64,000 nucleotides of DNA from Tanypteryx hageni (GCA_028673005.1 CM054118.1:60569401-60633400); one strand, 5' to 3'. Counted from the first letter of the stretch, positions 12,601 through 24,393 are shown. A program made the numbers and translations. The notes: generated by a model not told the origin, from the letters alone.

Positions 12601-13256
12601 ATACTGTTATTTTTGTTAAAATTGTGGCTTATGAAAAGACTAAAATATAATCGGGACGATGAGAATTGGTGTCGAAACTGAAAAAATGCCGACTTAAATA
12701 AACCAGTGCGAAATTGCAGTAATGCACTCCACTTTTACCAAAATAAGGACATCTTTATTAATCAAGCCGGTGTTATCCCGTAACTCCTCAAAGAAAACTT
12801 GAACCGTGTTTTTTAAGTTTTTGGTCCCTTATTCCAGGGAAAGGGCGACATGAGGCTTTATATACTCTAGTGCGGGCCACGCGCGATCTCTCAAAATCTG
12901 CAGGGTATAAATTTCAAAGAGGTAGTTTGAAATATTATTTAATTTATAATGCGCTACACGCCTAGATTATAAGTAAATTGCACTCACGCACTCGAAAAAT
13001 AGCCTTAAGATTTCTTAAACGATATCTAATGACACTTCCCGCTGTCAATTACGTATACAAATGTGCTCGTATGAAAGAAATCAATGAGATAAGGTGCGTC
13101 AGATGAGACAACTTTGCGGACTAAAATTTGGGAACCTTTCCCTTACTCTAATGAAATATGACATTATCAACGACTAAATCATTAAAACTATAATATTTTG
13201 TTTACATAATAAGAAACTTTTATGTCACTTTCATGTGCTCGGGGTACATTTTTTAA
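9666..13256. other. intergenic, nothing firmly recognised
   Basis: About 3.6 kb of AT-rich sequence. A minus-strand frame at 11063-11407 and a + frame at 9778-10065 containing CRKCIRPLCTSCANRCC are open, but neither has a recognised domain, splice context or repeat partner. A 12-bp-arm hairpin (TTATTTCCACAA with its complement) lies near 12555-12585. The segment around 12110-12230 weakly resembles 46560-46620, perhaps an old shared repeat. Confidence 0.45.
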
Positions 13257-13258
13257 TA

Positions 13259-13799
13259 CAGGGTGACTACAAATGAGTTTTTGGATTTTAAAAATTTATT
13301 ATGATAAAAATAACAAAGATACGGGGAAAATCATGCTATACTTCCAAAGAAAACATTAAATTTTAGTTTAAATTAATAATAATTGATGTTTTCTTCACAA
13401 TGAGGTTACACCATTTCTGAATGAGCATTTTCCTGATCGTTGGATCGGGCGTGAAGGACACATTTCTAGGCTGGATCGGTCGCCCTCAACAATTCCCTCT
13501 GGGGCTGTGTCTAAAATGAAGCTTATGCTCCACCAATGCAAAGATTGAGTTTTTTGAAGAAATCGATACGTGTTTATGTCGGAAATATTAACCATGATTT
13601 GCTCAAAATGTATGGAAGAATCAAAATACCGTTTTGATATCTGCAAAACCTCAAATGGAGAACATACGAGTTGAAATCCAATAACTGAAAAAAATAAATT
13701 TTTAAGTTTTTCTATATTAGTATAGCTTGCTTTTTACCGTCTTTGTTATTTTTTAATAATTCATTTCTTAAATGGAAAAGATGATTTGTAATTACCCTG
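13259..13799 (+). mobile_element. mariner-like element, internally deleted (TA target duplication)
   Basis: The ends are inverted: CAGGGTGACTACAAAT at the left and, read inwards from the right, CAGGGTAATTACAAAT. Each is flanked by TA (13257-13258 and 13800-13801), the Tc1/mariner target. Inside, + strand positions about 13425-13520 translate to HFPDRWIGREGHI and then a degraded RSP segment. This matches the conserved FPDRWIGR-G-I-WPPRSPDLTPLDFFLWG block of an insect Tc1/mariner-like transposase. Only this scrap of the gene is left, so the 541-bp copy is non-autonomous. Confidence 0.8.
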
Positions 13800-13801
13800 T
13801 A

Positions 13802-14727
13802 TGTCGAAATGTAACTTCTTTCATAATATACCAGGAAGACTTATTTTGAGAAAGTTTTATAGTCTTTCACCTTTATATCGTTTTAAAAATAAAAATGGCC
13901 GTTGACTGAATGTAGAAAAGAAATTACGAGAAACTTTTTTATGTTAGATACGGAACAAAAAAGATTTTTTGCACATAAAAGCGTATTTGTTAAAAAAAAT
14001 TCCCAGGTAAATGTCGCAGCAAGAATTCCTCGGTTTTGAATCAAAGTTAATTATCGAACGCATAATGGCGTTTTAGATTGGAAACCCAAATTCCGACCAT
14101 TATATTAGCTTTTCTTTGGAATTTGAAAAATGGATTTTAATTTCCTCGACAGAATATTATTTTCTCCCTTAATGGCTTCAATTCATTTTCTCATGCGCGG
14201 TTCTTTTATCGCAGGCAACGCATTTTCCTGGTTCTTTTCCCCTTTAATGCGATTTTCAATGAGAGCGTTGGGACTGGAAAATGGGCATTTTATGGCATCT
14301 ACCATGGCAAAGGTGACTGTTTAGCATTTTTAATCGTCCCCCTCATTTTTCGTGTTAAGTAAGTTACTTTTAGTAATTTAATTCATTAATATTACTGAAG
14401 GAGTGGGTGATTGAAATATAATTGAAATATCTAAACTTGTATCCAGGAAAATGGATGGAAAACTAAGAAAATAACGATAAATTACGCGCACAGCACGGTT
14501 CGAATTTGTTGAGTAAATATAGGGAGTGACTTGATCAGCACACCTTTTGCATCGGTTCAGTAAATTTTTAGAATAACTCTGTCCGGACAAAACTAAACAA
14601 GCGAGGGAAGAATTACAGAGCAAATGATATTATCCACTGTTTTCACCAACTGCCATCTTTTCATGGGAGTCAAGAATAGTAGATGCGATGTATTACTGGT
14701 TATATAAATGTATGTACTTTTTAGCGA
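13802..14727. other. intergenic, nothing recognised
   Basis: AT-rich spacer between the mariner-like element and family A copy A1. Short open frames are present but none resembles a known protein. Confidence 0.5.
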
Positions 14728-15232
14728 CTTTTAGCCTACTTTCCAGAATGGAAACAGGCTTACAGTTTATTCTTTGTGTCTGTATATCCACCATATTAAC
14801 TTTTGTACCAAAATACCGATTTTCATTATACTTGGTGGAAATCTTTTGTTACTGGGTACGAGCTCCCGAGGATATTTTCGTTGCCAAGATTGAAAGTCCC
14901 GGGTTCGATTTCAGGAACTGTCCTTTCTATCTGATTTATATGGGAAATCTGAAATCCATCGTGCAAGGTAATTTCCTCTTCCACATTAAAATACCTTAAA
15001 ATTGTAATATCGGAGCGAGATTTCTACCATTTTCTGATAAAAGTAATATATATTTAAATTTTTATCGTAGAATGTTCAGGGAACGTGAAGGCTACATTCG
15101 TTGATTGTTTTCGTAGAATGTTGCTTATCGATCGTATTTATTCAAATTTCGCGTAAATTCTGGCGTTTTTGCAGATTTTATCACTCATTACGGTAGGGTT
15201 GCCATTGCAAAGACTATTGTTGGACTGGGATT
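14728..15232 (+). mobile_element. family A repeat, copy A1
   Basis: One of three + strand copies (see 16197 and 30221). It starts with a hairpin, CTTTCCAGAATGGAAA, inside a GCCTA...TAGGC-type frame. A GTGTCTG stretch and CCCGGGTTCGATTTCAGG (a B-box-like string) follow, and then an AT-rich body. Read on the minus strand it would end in a hairpin followed by TAAAA. It is broken at the right by the TATAG/TA microsatellite at 15233. No coding capacity is conserved between copies. Confidence 0.75.
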
Positions 15233-15314
15233 CGGTATAGTATAGTATAGCATAGCATATCATAGCATAGTATATATATATATATTTATACTATACTATG
15301 CTATACTATGCTAC

Positions 15315-15399
<85 letters not shown>

Positions 15400-15416
15400 T
15401 TATTTATTTATATGGT
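15233..15416. repeat. TATAG/CATAG pentanucleotide cluster and (TA)n tract
   Basis: A run of TATAG and CATAG units is followed by its mirror complement (CTATA, CTATG units), so the two halves can fold into a cruciform. A (TA)n tract at about 15320-15395 and a short TTTA run follow. Confidence 0.9.
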
Positions 15417-16196
15417 ATAGTACAGCGGCTCTTAAACTGGGATCCGCGAACCCCCGGAGGTACTGAATTGATTCTACAACGAAGGAGATGCGTTCCCGGA
15501 AAACTATGCCTCATTTGAATTCATCCGGCAGAATTTTAATGCTACATGATAAAAATTCCCCATTCAAACTTATTCAACCGTATATCGATGGATCTCACTC
15601 GCTATGTTATTATTCTGCGATGTTATAGAGACAAAATATGAAGTGGAGGATTGCGCGTTAGAGGTGATATTTCTCGCTATTCTCGCACACTTTCTAACCC
15701 TTTCGTGCCAAATTATATTAAAATAAACAACAATGCGCAATTTTAGGATCTTTTGCGACAAAACTGTATTTACACAGCAAACAACATATCCAGGCCTCTA
15801 CCCTCTCACAGCAACGTTTTACGTATCACTTTCTCAATCTCATATCCTTTCATGATACCTCTACCTTCCTTAAAACGCCTTTTTTAGCTTTTTTCCATCG
15901 TTTCTCTCATTAAAAATTCTTCCTCTCTCCAACCCAACCTCCTATCCTAAATATCCCTTCACATGCATTCCGTTATTACTCCACATTTCCCTTAAAGAAC
16001 GCCTTTCCTCGTGCTCCATTTATCCTCCTCCCACTCATAAACCCTACCTATCCGCAATGCGACATCATCCTGTATGGAATGAGAAAAGGGGCCCTTGGGT
16101 ACGGAGACGGAAATGACTTAGCATCGCGAGAAAGATTTAAAATATTTTAAAGGGATGTACATTTTTAAACGGGCATATTTATGAATTTGGCCATTA
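15417..16196. other. intergenic, nothing recognised
   Basis: Unique-looking sequence between A1 and A2, with a C+T-rich patch at 15790-16050. No gene or repeat partner was identified. Confidence 0.5.
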
Positions 16197-16803
16197 TTTT
16201 TAGCTTACTTTCCAGATTGGAAATAGGCTTATAGTTTCTTTGTCGTGTCTGTCCGTCTGACCCTCTATTAACTTTTGAAACAATTGACCAAATTTCATGG
16301 AACTTGGTGGAAATATCTTGTTCCTGGGGCGAAACTGTTGATGATAGTTTTTGTTGCGTAGCTTGAAAGTCCCGGGTTCACTTCTGGGAGCCATCCATCC
16401 CATTTGTTTTTTGATGGGAAATCTGAAATCTGTCGTGCAAGGTAATTTTCCCTTGCACAGTGAAATATCTTAGAATTGCAAAATAGGCGCGAGATTTTTA
16501 CTATTCTCTGATGAAAGGAATGGAGATCCTATTTTATATCGTAGAATGTTGTTGCATATCGGTTGTATTTCTTCGAATTCTGTGTAAATAACGCAATTTT
16601 TGCAGTTTTTGTCACTCGTTACGATAGTGTTGCCATTGCAAGAACTATTGTTGGACACGGATTCGGTCGAGTCTAGTACACACAGGCGTTATTTTTGCTA
16701 ATTTAATTTTCGGTTGGAATGTATTTGTAATATTTTATAATGCTAAATTATGTAAAATGAGCAATGATTTTAAAACTATTAATGCCAAGTATTAAGTAAA
16801 TAA
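16197..16803 (+). mobile_element. family A repeat, copy A2 (split by D1)
   Basis: Aligns along its length with A1 and A3. It has the same starting hairpin (CTTTCCAGATTGGAAA), the CCCGGGTTCACTT B-box-like site, and the TTGCCATTGCAAGAACTATTG and GTATTTGTAATATTTTATAA blocks. The body is interrupted at 16804 by element D1 and resumes at 17412 as GTGGAAAGTACACATCA and on to about 17475. The uninterrupted form of the same junction is seen in A3 near 30860-30915. Confidence 0.8.
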
Positions 16804-17411
16804 ACTGATGTGGACTTTCTCCATATTTATATGGCAAATTACATGTTATCTCTGGGATCGTTGTCAATATTTACTTCCGGTCGACAATTAAGAAAAGAAA
16901 AAGGAGCGTTACTAAGACGTAACTAAGCGTCAATTGTTAACAATAGTCTTCGGTAGGTGGCGTGGTGGTGGCAGCTAAAAATATAAGATATCTCTTAAAC
17001 AATGCATTATATGGAATAATGTATCAAACAAAGGTTGCAGAAAATAAAATTTCCTACAACTTTTATTCCAATACATTTTTAAATTTATCATATATTAAAG
17101 CAAATATTTCAAAATAACGGATAAGTGACAAGAGTAAACAACCACTTCCAGTCGTCCAATTTTTACCAAAAACTAATCAGATCTTCTAACTTTTATAAAA
17201 ATGTTAAATATAAAATTTTGCGTTGACTTGATTAATAGTTTTTATTTAGAGCGCCCACAAAAATCTATCACATACAGACAGACAGACACACAGACATCAT
17301 AGTCAAAACGTGTTCAGGGGACCTTAAAACGTGTATTTCCGTTGAAATCTCAAATTCCATTTTTTTTCATGAAAACAATACTTTCTCTATACTTCGTATA
17401 TGGAGAAAGTA
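16804..17411 (+). mobile_element. family D MITE-like element, copy D1
   Basis: One of five copies (others at 24394, 27573, 50889 and, on the minus strand, 45981-45345). The left end carries GACTTTCTCCATA and the right end TATGGAGAAAGT, an inverted repeat of about 12 bp. Just inside the right end, ACTTTCTCTATAC pairs with GTATATGGAGAAAGT to form a terminal hairpin. The interior has shared blocks such as AAGAAAAGAAAAAGGAGCGT, an ACAGACAGACAGACAC run and CGTGTTCAGGGGACCT. It has no functional gene. D1 is inserted into A2. Confidence 0.8.
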
Positions 17412-17475
17412 ATAATTATGTGGAAAGTACACATCACAAGTTCTATTTGTATCATCTTGTTTTCCGATTGCTCTC

Positions 17476-18040
17476 TAGCAGCAGCTCCTACATTCACCAG
17501 ATTTTTACCATCTCCAGCTCTTGTATAGGTCAATCCATCCTGGTTCTCAATGTTGCAGGATTTCGGAGATATTTCCCATGAAAACGAACGGGAAGACAAA
17601 CCGAATTCAAAGTGTGATTTTTTAGAAAAAAAAATCGTTAAAAATGAAAGCGCTTGAGTTTTGGGATGTTACGTTACGTGAATTAAACGTATGCAATACG
17701 ATTCGCCTAGAGGCGAATGCGATTCCACAAGAAGGAGCAATTAGATTGCGGCGCCCTTACCGCAAACACCCCACATCCTTCCCTCTACCGCGTTTTCGCC
17801 CGCAACCGCAGATTAATTTCATGCTACCTCTGCTCCATCATAATGGCTAATTCTCCTCATTTCGGGTGTAATGCGGGAAGTGGGAGGTGTGCATTATTGC
17901 GCCCAAATTCCGCCGCTTCGCGTTAAATTACGCCTCTTTGACGCGCCACTGCTTTTTAATCTCGCGTTGTTCAGCACTGCAATTGTTCTTGCGTAAATTT
18001 TAAGTATCCTCAGTAGTAATATCACTACCATTATATATAG
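17476..18040. other. intergenic, nothing recognised
   Basis: Contains a GC-richer stretch at 17700-17960 with open frames on the + strand but no recognised domain. No promoter or splice pattern supports an exon. Confidence 0.4.
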
Positions 18041-18725
18041 ATGTTCCTTACAGAGGAGGATATAACATATATATAAACATATAGGAGGACACTAATGTTT
18101 AGGCACTTACAGATGAGCTGGAGATTCGAAATTTTTTCATAGGTAGGATTTTGTGCAAAACCGGTTAGAAAAAATCTTCATAAAGTGCAACAATGCGGCC
18201 GCTAAAAATTCGAAATTGTTTAAACAAAATTTCAAGGTTTATGTATTTCCGAATGTGCTACGGACCTGAAATATTTTTTAGAGGTAGGATTTGTAAAACA
18301 CGAAATAGCGATTACAGAAATTTTAATTTGTGTTGCCGTTAAAAATTCTTAAAATTTAAACAAATAGATAACTGTTTAGGTACTGCCGTATGAGCTAGGA
18401 AGCTGAAATTTTCAAGTTATTTACAGAGTAGTGCATTTGCAAAAAATAAATATTTGAATCTCTCCATTAATATATTGCGGCGGCCGTTAAAAATGTTTAA
18501 AATTGAAACAATTATAAAAATATTATTTCTCTTCTAGAAGTGTTATGACTTTAAAATTTGGCAGAAATGTGTACAATTAGTACCCCATACTGTAGAATGT
18601 ATAAAATTCTTAAAATTGCAAAGTTTGGGGATTGTTTTAATCTATTATTATTACATAAAAGAAAAACGCTGCGGAGGTGAAATCTTTTGAATTAAAGTAA
18701 TATTTCTCTGAAGTATCAATTTTTT
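18041..18725 (+). mobile_element. family F repeat, copy F1
   Basis: Nearly collinear with F2 at 59216-59945. The body is built from about four diverged internal subrepeats of roughly 135 bp, each carrying a form of GTTTAGGCAC...GAGCTGGAGATTCGAAATTTT and a CGGCCGTTAAAAAT-like block. It is preceded by a short TATATA run and followed by a long (TA)n tract, as is F2. No protein is encoded. The class is unknown; the TA-flanked structure suggests insertion into, or growth of, TA repeats. Confidence 0.75.
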
Positions 18726-18730
18726 GACTA

Positions 18731-18732
<2 letters not shown>

Positions 18733-18801
<69 letters not shown>
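18733..18801. repeat. (TA)n microsatellite
   Basis: About 34 TA units directly after family F copy F1. Open frames through it encode artefactual YIYIYI runs. Confidence 0.95.
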
Positions 18802-18805
<4 letters not shown>

Positions 18806-19009
18806 GAAACAAAAGTCCGTTCACATAGGAAAAATTAATTAAATTTAATTTTCTTTTTTTTGCAGATATGCCTTTTCCATTAAAAATGAGTGAGTATACA
18901 CCAAAAGAGAAGGTAAAGCACAGCGCCCTCACCAATCTGAGAATGCGGATAAATATGTGTATGAATGTACAAGGAGCTCAATTTGAACATTTGAGGAAAT
19001 AATATAAAT

Positions 19010-19012
<3 letters not shown>

Positions 19013-19067
<55 letters not shown>
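19013..19067. repeat. (TA)n microsatellite
   Basis: About 27 TA units, 210 bp beyond the previous tract. Confidence 0.95.
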
Positions 19068-19071
<4 letters not shown>

Positions 19072-19567
19072 AATTTCACCGAAATAGTTCAGTAAATATA
19101 TTCGGAAACTGACAAAGAGACCAAAAACTCGACAAATAAAAACAAAGTTTCCGGCGGAATAGATATTCCGCAAAGCAAAAATATCAATGGAAGCGAGATA
19201 AATGTTTCAGAATTCGTTGAGCAAGTATAAAGCGAACGATGGAATGACGCGTAAAAGAGAAAGGAGGAAATGAGAAGTGAAAAGGACGGAAAGGAAAAGG
19301 GAGTTGTTTTTCAAGAGGAAATTCGGGCACCCCTTTTTTTGACACGAATTGCGTGGATGGGCCTAGATGAAAATGGTGACGTTTCGGAAAAGGACTTCGT
19401 AGTGATATAGAGCTAGAGACATTGGGGAAAGATATAAGGAATAAGACGAAAAGAAATAAAGGGCTTCCTGCAAGCTGAGGATGGAATTTTAGAAGTAAAA
19501 GCCGAATCGCAGAGGATATAGTTTCGGAAGGAACGAGATTGTCGAGAAGAAAACCGATGAGCTAGAA
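19068..19567. other. intergenic, purine-rich
   Basis: Purine-rich on the + strand between about 19180 and 19500 (GAAAAGGA-type composition). Nothing coding is recognised. Confidence 0.45.
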
Positions 19568-20063
19568 CAGTGGTGTGCAACAGAATTTTCAGGTTCGCCA
19601 CACTTGTAGCGAACTGATCAGCATTTTCGTCACATAATACAAAATATAAGTATTACAAGTAGGAATTAATTTAAATGAAAGGTTTCAATGACACACAACA
19701 ATGATTTAAATGAATTATTAATCAAATAAATCATTATATTCAAGCGTTAAATTTTAATGTGATTTGTCCAAGTAGCGTATTGAAATTTGGCATAAAATCC
19801 CCACTAAGTGGGGGTGAGAAGGCGCGAACCATTAATGTGTAATCATATCACCGTATCCTTGTTTTTGTGTAAAGCCCTATATATAAAAATAATATTTTTT
19901 TATTATGTTGCCAAATGTACAACCAGATATATGCAAATTTAGCACTATGCTATTCAATAAACTAATACATAATAGTAGACGGTAGACTGTGAGCATCAAT
20001 TCGCCACATATCAATGACCAATTTGCCAAAACAGGCGAGTGGCGATGTGGTTGGACACCCCTG
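19568..20063. mobile_element. hAT-type MITE with 8-bp target duplication
   Basis: The ends are CAGTGGTGTGCAAC and, read inwards from the right, CAGGGGTGTCCAAC. The flanking 8-mers AGCTAGAA (19560-19567) and ATCTGGAA (20064-20071) match at six of eight bases, an aged hAT target duplication. The 496-bp interior has no transposase motif. Confidence 0.8.
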
Positions 20064-20548
20064 ATCTGGAATTTCATGTTATGGTAGGGTGCTTAACCTA
20101 TTCCGCATGGACCATTACTGGAGCACCAATGTCTCACATGTGGCGCATTATGCTTCACACAATTTACACAAAAATTTCTTTTCTCCACAGCTGGGATTGA
20201 AAACAATGATGAAAATTTTTCGACGCGGTTCACATCACTACTCTGGACTAAAGCACTAATTCAGTATAAACTTGGAGCTAAAGAGCAGTGTTTCATAACT
20301 GTAATACACCTTGAATTTTTTTTTAATGTTTCACTGTTGTAGCACGGCGACGATATATTTTCTTATGGTGATTATCGGTAGCGAAAGTTTTAGGGCGGAT
20401 TTACAAAATATTCTAAAAGGATAATATTGCAAACGTTATGACTCGTTAAAATAAACAAGCGCTAATATTTTTCCTGTTTTATTATTATGCGTTTTTTGCA
20501 CGAAGTGAAAGTATATAGGACAGTTCGTCTCCGACCATACGTTAACAT
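20064..20548. other. intergenic, nothing recognised
   Basis: AT-rich unique-looking sequence between the hAT MITE and the tandem repeat. Confidence 0.5.
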
Positions 20549-20930
20549 GTTTAAACTCGGGAACCGCTGTACGTATTTTAATAAAATTTAGTAATGGGGA
20601 GTTTTAGTAAAATTTGTTGACCGATTCCAATATTTGTTAACATCGGACTATAATAACGACCACTATACATAAAGAGCTATATGGTGTTTAAGATGTATCT
20701 CTGTTTCAACTCGGGAACCGCAGGACGTATTTTGATGAAAATTGGCATTAGGGAGTTTTACTAAAATTTGTCGATCGAATCCAATTTTGGTTAAAATCGG
20801 ATGATAATTACGACCACTTTATATGAAGACCTACATGTAGTTTACCATGTATGTTTCAACTCGGAAACCGAAGGACGTATTTTGATGAAATTTTGTATAG
20901 GGGAGTTTTACTAAAATTTGTCCATCTCGA
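20549..20930 (+). repeat. tandem repeat, about 150-154 bp period, 2.5 copies
   Basis: Units start at 20549, 20703 and 20853 with GTTTAAACTCGGGAACC, GTTTCAACTCGGGAACC and GTTTCAACTCGGAAACC. All contain ACGTATTTTGATGAAA-like and GGGAGTTTTACTAAAATTTG blocks, and the third unit breaks off after the latter. This is a short satellite-like array or the subterminal array of a transposon. Confidence 0.85.
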
Positions 20931-22460
20931 AGAACGCATTTGGAAACTCAATGATCTCTCTTGAAGCTATCTCATTTATTAGTAAACATCCATCTCTTGC
21001 ACACTGTTTTAATGATTTGCAAGGGACACAGAATCAGACGACGACCTACGATTTAAAAGACATTTGTCGAGTCGAAAGACTGTCTTGCGTGTAACGCCCT
21101 CCAGATAAATCTTTTGTGACAGCTCAAACTATCTAGCTCCGTAAAAATAACCTTGATTAAAGACCTTAGTTTCCATTCCAAATATTAATTAGCTCCATGT
21201 CATCCTAACCATCTCCTTCACTTTTTAATCATCGCCCGTTTACCACCCCCTCTACCCTCTTACTAGTCAACATTCACCCAAATCCCATCCTCCTTCCCCA
21301 CCATTACTCCCCCCGACCCTCCACCTCCACTCCTCAACATTTCTCACCAAACTACATTCCTTCCTCCCCTTCTGTATCCCAACATGTTTCCACTACTACT
21401 CCAGTAAAACGTCGATTATGACCTATGTATATGGTGGGAAGGACCGTCGGTTAAAACGAAAAGTCGGATAATTCGTAAATAATGTATACAATGCTCATTT
21501 AGAAACATTATTTATTTAATCAACTATTTCACACAAAACACAGGCCGTTTTACATGGAAATCTAAAATAAAAAATAATATATAGTAAAATGTAATTAACA
21601 AAAACTATTAAAATTAAAATATCAGTGGTCTCCCGAGTGAATCAACTGTCAGTAAGGTTGCCAACTCATAAGAAGTTAATTCCGGGAGATAATCTTCTAG
21701 ATTAATAAAAAAACTTTATGTGAACTATGAAATTTGTTTTATTTAATGGTTAGAGGGCATTTAATGAATATTTAACCATAATTTTATTTTACTAAAACAA
21801 ATTATTAGCGATAATTATCTCCCACGTGGATCATCGGTCGGACGATCCCTCGCGTGAACCGACTCCCGAAGATCTCCCGCGCGAACCGTCATTCGATGGA
21901 TGCAACCGACATGCGTTTCGACTATGGTTACACAGCTCATCCATTTTTTGGTCGGTAAACCCTTTCGTGGACTGCGGGAAGTATACTTATCTACCATCTT
22001 CTATTCTAACTTGGTAAAAAATACGAAGTCGGTCGTTCCGCTATCTTAGCACGAGCGAGTGGTGAATAACTGATAATGTCCTAGAACCTATAGAAATAAT
22101 TTGCCGATGAAAAGGCTAAACCGAAAGTCGCCCTAGAATCCACGAGCCGTCGACCTCTTCTCCTGCTCACAGCCACCCATCATCCCCTTTAGTTCGTAAG
22201 CGGCTCTATATGGAACTTCAGGGATAATAAAAGAACATCAATCAGAAGGAGAGGATCGATCGATTGATTGCAAGGTGGTTCACATAAATGATTTCAGACA
22301 CTAGATGACCTAGTTCGAGGGAACGGTATGGACGAATCCGAAATGGAATGCTTTTTGTGTGAGCGTAAAATTGGGTCTAAGGAGCCGGGAAAAGAGAGAG
22401 AAAGAAAGCACTCGCGGCTACTAATGGGATGGCAGGAGATAGAATAAAATTGGAACGCTT
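20931..22460. other. intergenic, with a possible Tigger/pogo-like end
   Basis: C+T-rich at 21230-21410. At 21820-21930 there are two related strings, GGACGATCCCTCGCGTGAACC and GAAGATCTCCCGCGCGAACC (one or two changes apart), of unknown meaning. No gene is recognised. Confidence 0.4.
21412..21475 (+). mobile_element. possible pogo/Tigger-like terminal fragment
   Basis: CAGTAAAACGTCGATTATGA followed by GTCGGTTAAAACG and AAGTCGGATAATTCG resembles the CGATTATCC / GTCGGATAAT end sequences of pogo/Tigger elements. No opposite end, target duplication or transposase was found, so it may be a solo end or a coincidence. Confidence 0.35.
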
Positions 22461-23007
22461 TTAACCCGAGAGTGGTCGCGTGGGGTGTTTAAAAACCCCA
22501 CGCTTATAATTAGTTCTGTCATTTCATACTAGATTGCAGTAGCTTGCTGTGCCCTTCTATACCTTACAAGGACATCCTACGGTCGCATCCTAACCATTTG
22601 GCAACATTGTGAGACCATCAATTTAGCTGTGACTAAGGTTGCATACAAATACTTCACGCAACTATTATTTAGCTCGCAAGAAAGGTTACTCAAGTGAAAC
22701 CGAAGTTTCTTTGATACATAGTACATTAGTTTTGCATTTCTAAAGATAATATCTTTTGCCTTTCACCCGGTTTTCGTGTTGTTATTACGTTTTAATAAAA
22801 ATATTTCGTGAACCATTTTAATATGATCCCTTATTCCTTAATGCTGCAATTATCAAAATCCTATCTGAATGCAAATAAATATTTCAGTACCAATGTGTCA
22901 TTTTTTTAGTTCAGAGATAATGTAGGAGTCATCTCAGCTTTAACAAAATATTAACTACAAATTTTACTATACATTTTTTTTGGAGAAATGAAATACCCCA
23001 CGCGACC
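22461..23007. mobile_element. possible piggyBac-like MITE
   Basis: The 14-mer TGGTCGCGTGGGGT at 22473-22486 recurs inverted at 22994-23007. The left side is preceded by TTAACCCGAGAG, like a piggyBac TTAA target plus CCC end. It is followed by a hairpin (GCGTGGGGT at 22478-22486 with ACCCCACGC at 22495-22503). The right side lacks an equally clear TTAA, so the exact end is unresolved. No transposase is present. Confidence 0.45.
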
Positions 23008-23984
23008 ATAGGCGGAACAAAAAACAACGTGACTACTGAAGGATTAAAGGATTTGTCACGCTGCTTTGTATGTTTAATTTTATTCTCAGTGTATAGAATT
23101 AAAGTGCAGAACTGTTGGTTTAAAATAAATACATAAACAAGTATTCTATAGATTATCCCTAGCAAGGAATTTCGACATCATGGGTAAGAAATAAGACATG
23201 TCCCTCTGAATCAGGAATAATCATAAAAAATAAATAGGCTAAATTAAAAGATTTTAAAAATTATTTCATTACTAATATTTTTAGTTTTCTGATGTAATGA
23301 GAGAAGAGTTTTATGCGTAAAATGCTATGCTACACTGTAGGATGAGGAAAATGTATAACGCTATGCCATCCAATTCCCCTTAGGGAACATGATTCTAGTT
23401 TTGGAGGACGGATAATTACAACATAGCCGATTTAAGATTTCAAAAACGCTGCAAATAATGGTTCAGTAAACGGATTATGGCGTTAATATTGTTGTTTCAT
23501 TTCTAATGATTTACTATAACTCATGGCTATTTACAGTATAGTTCTCTGTTATTACGCTGTTACTTATACCACGTACCTTCCCTATAATGACAATAAACAA
23601 ATCTGCTGCCATGACTATAACTAGTCAAACCTGCCCCAACATCAGCCATATAACTGGCCAGCTCGATACGTATAATCCATAGTTCTTAGCGCTACGATAT
23701 ATGATATTACCTGCACAAATACATTCGGAATGTAAGGCAGGAAGGAATAGTTTTTTTCCGAGTTTTTCTCCAGTATTGTGGCAGTCCTGATGGCACAGCA
23801 TGATAATAGTTACCATTTGGTTGCGGTTTGCCCTGTTGGAAACACATGAAGAAATCACATCAACGAAGAATTAATAAACGGGTTCAAGCTGGTGATATAG
23901 TTCCCGGAAATACAAGATGCAAGGGCTTCGGGATAAGACGTCCATACGCCTAACAATAAGCCGTAAAAATCTAATTATTTAGCA
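23008..23984. other. intergenic, nothing recognised
   Basis: AT-rich, with no repeat partner or coding motif found. Confidence 0.5.
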
Positions 23985-24315
23985 GTAAAATTAATGGCTT
24001 AGTATGTCTAAAAACTGAAAAATATTAAGAAAGTAGTAATGCCAATGAAATATCAAATTTTTCATTCACCGTCGTATTTCCTAATCAGTTGTAATTAATA
24101 AAAAAATCAACAACCATTTAAAACATACCCCACTCGAATAGTAGTAATATAATGTTTATGGTTAGTATCTTTCCTTTGTCATAAATAGCCCATTTCTTTT
24201 CACTTACAAACGCTATGTATACGTAAAGAAAATAGACATTTACGTTCATTTCCTCGTCGTAAATCATCCATTTCCCTTCATTTACCAAATGTTTCGCGCG
24301 AAAGAAAGAAAATTA
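23985..24315 (-). repeat. family G repeat, copy G1
   Basis: On the minus strand it matches 56700-57070 through blocks such as AACATTTGGTAAATGAAGGG, GTAAATGTCTATTTTCTTT, CGTTTGTAAGTGAAAA, ACTATTCGAGT, TGATTAGGAAAT and ACTAAGCCATTAAT. This is a dispersed non-coding repeat of unknown class. Confidence 0.7.
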
Positions 24316-24393
24316 TATTAATTAGTTATTTAGAGCAGATATTGTTTACTTCAGTTGCCACGAAGATTGTTTTTGCTGACAAGTATTAAAAAA

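Noticed and set aside
15318..15518. Frame with a YIYIYI run (also near 18651-19173 and 59918-60214)
   Set aside because: Artefact of (TA)n microsatellites.
20549..20930. CRISPR array
   Set aside because: Units are ~150 bp and diverge along their whole length, there are no short repeats with unique spacers, and the genome is eukaryotic.
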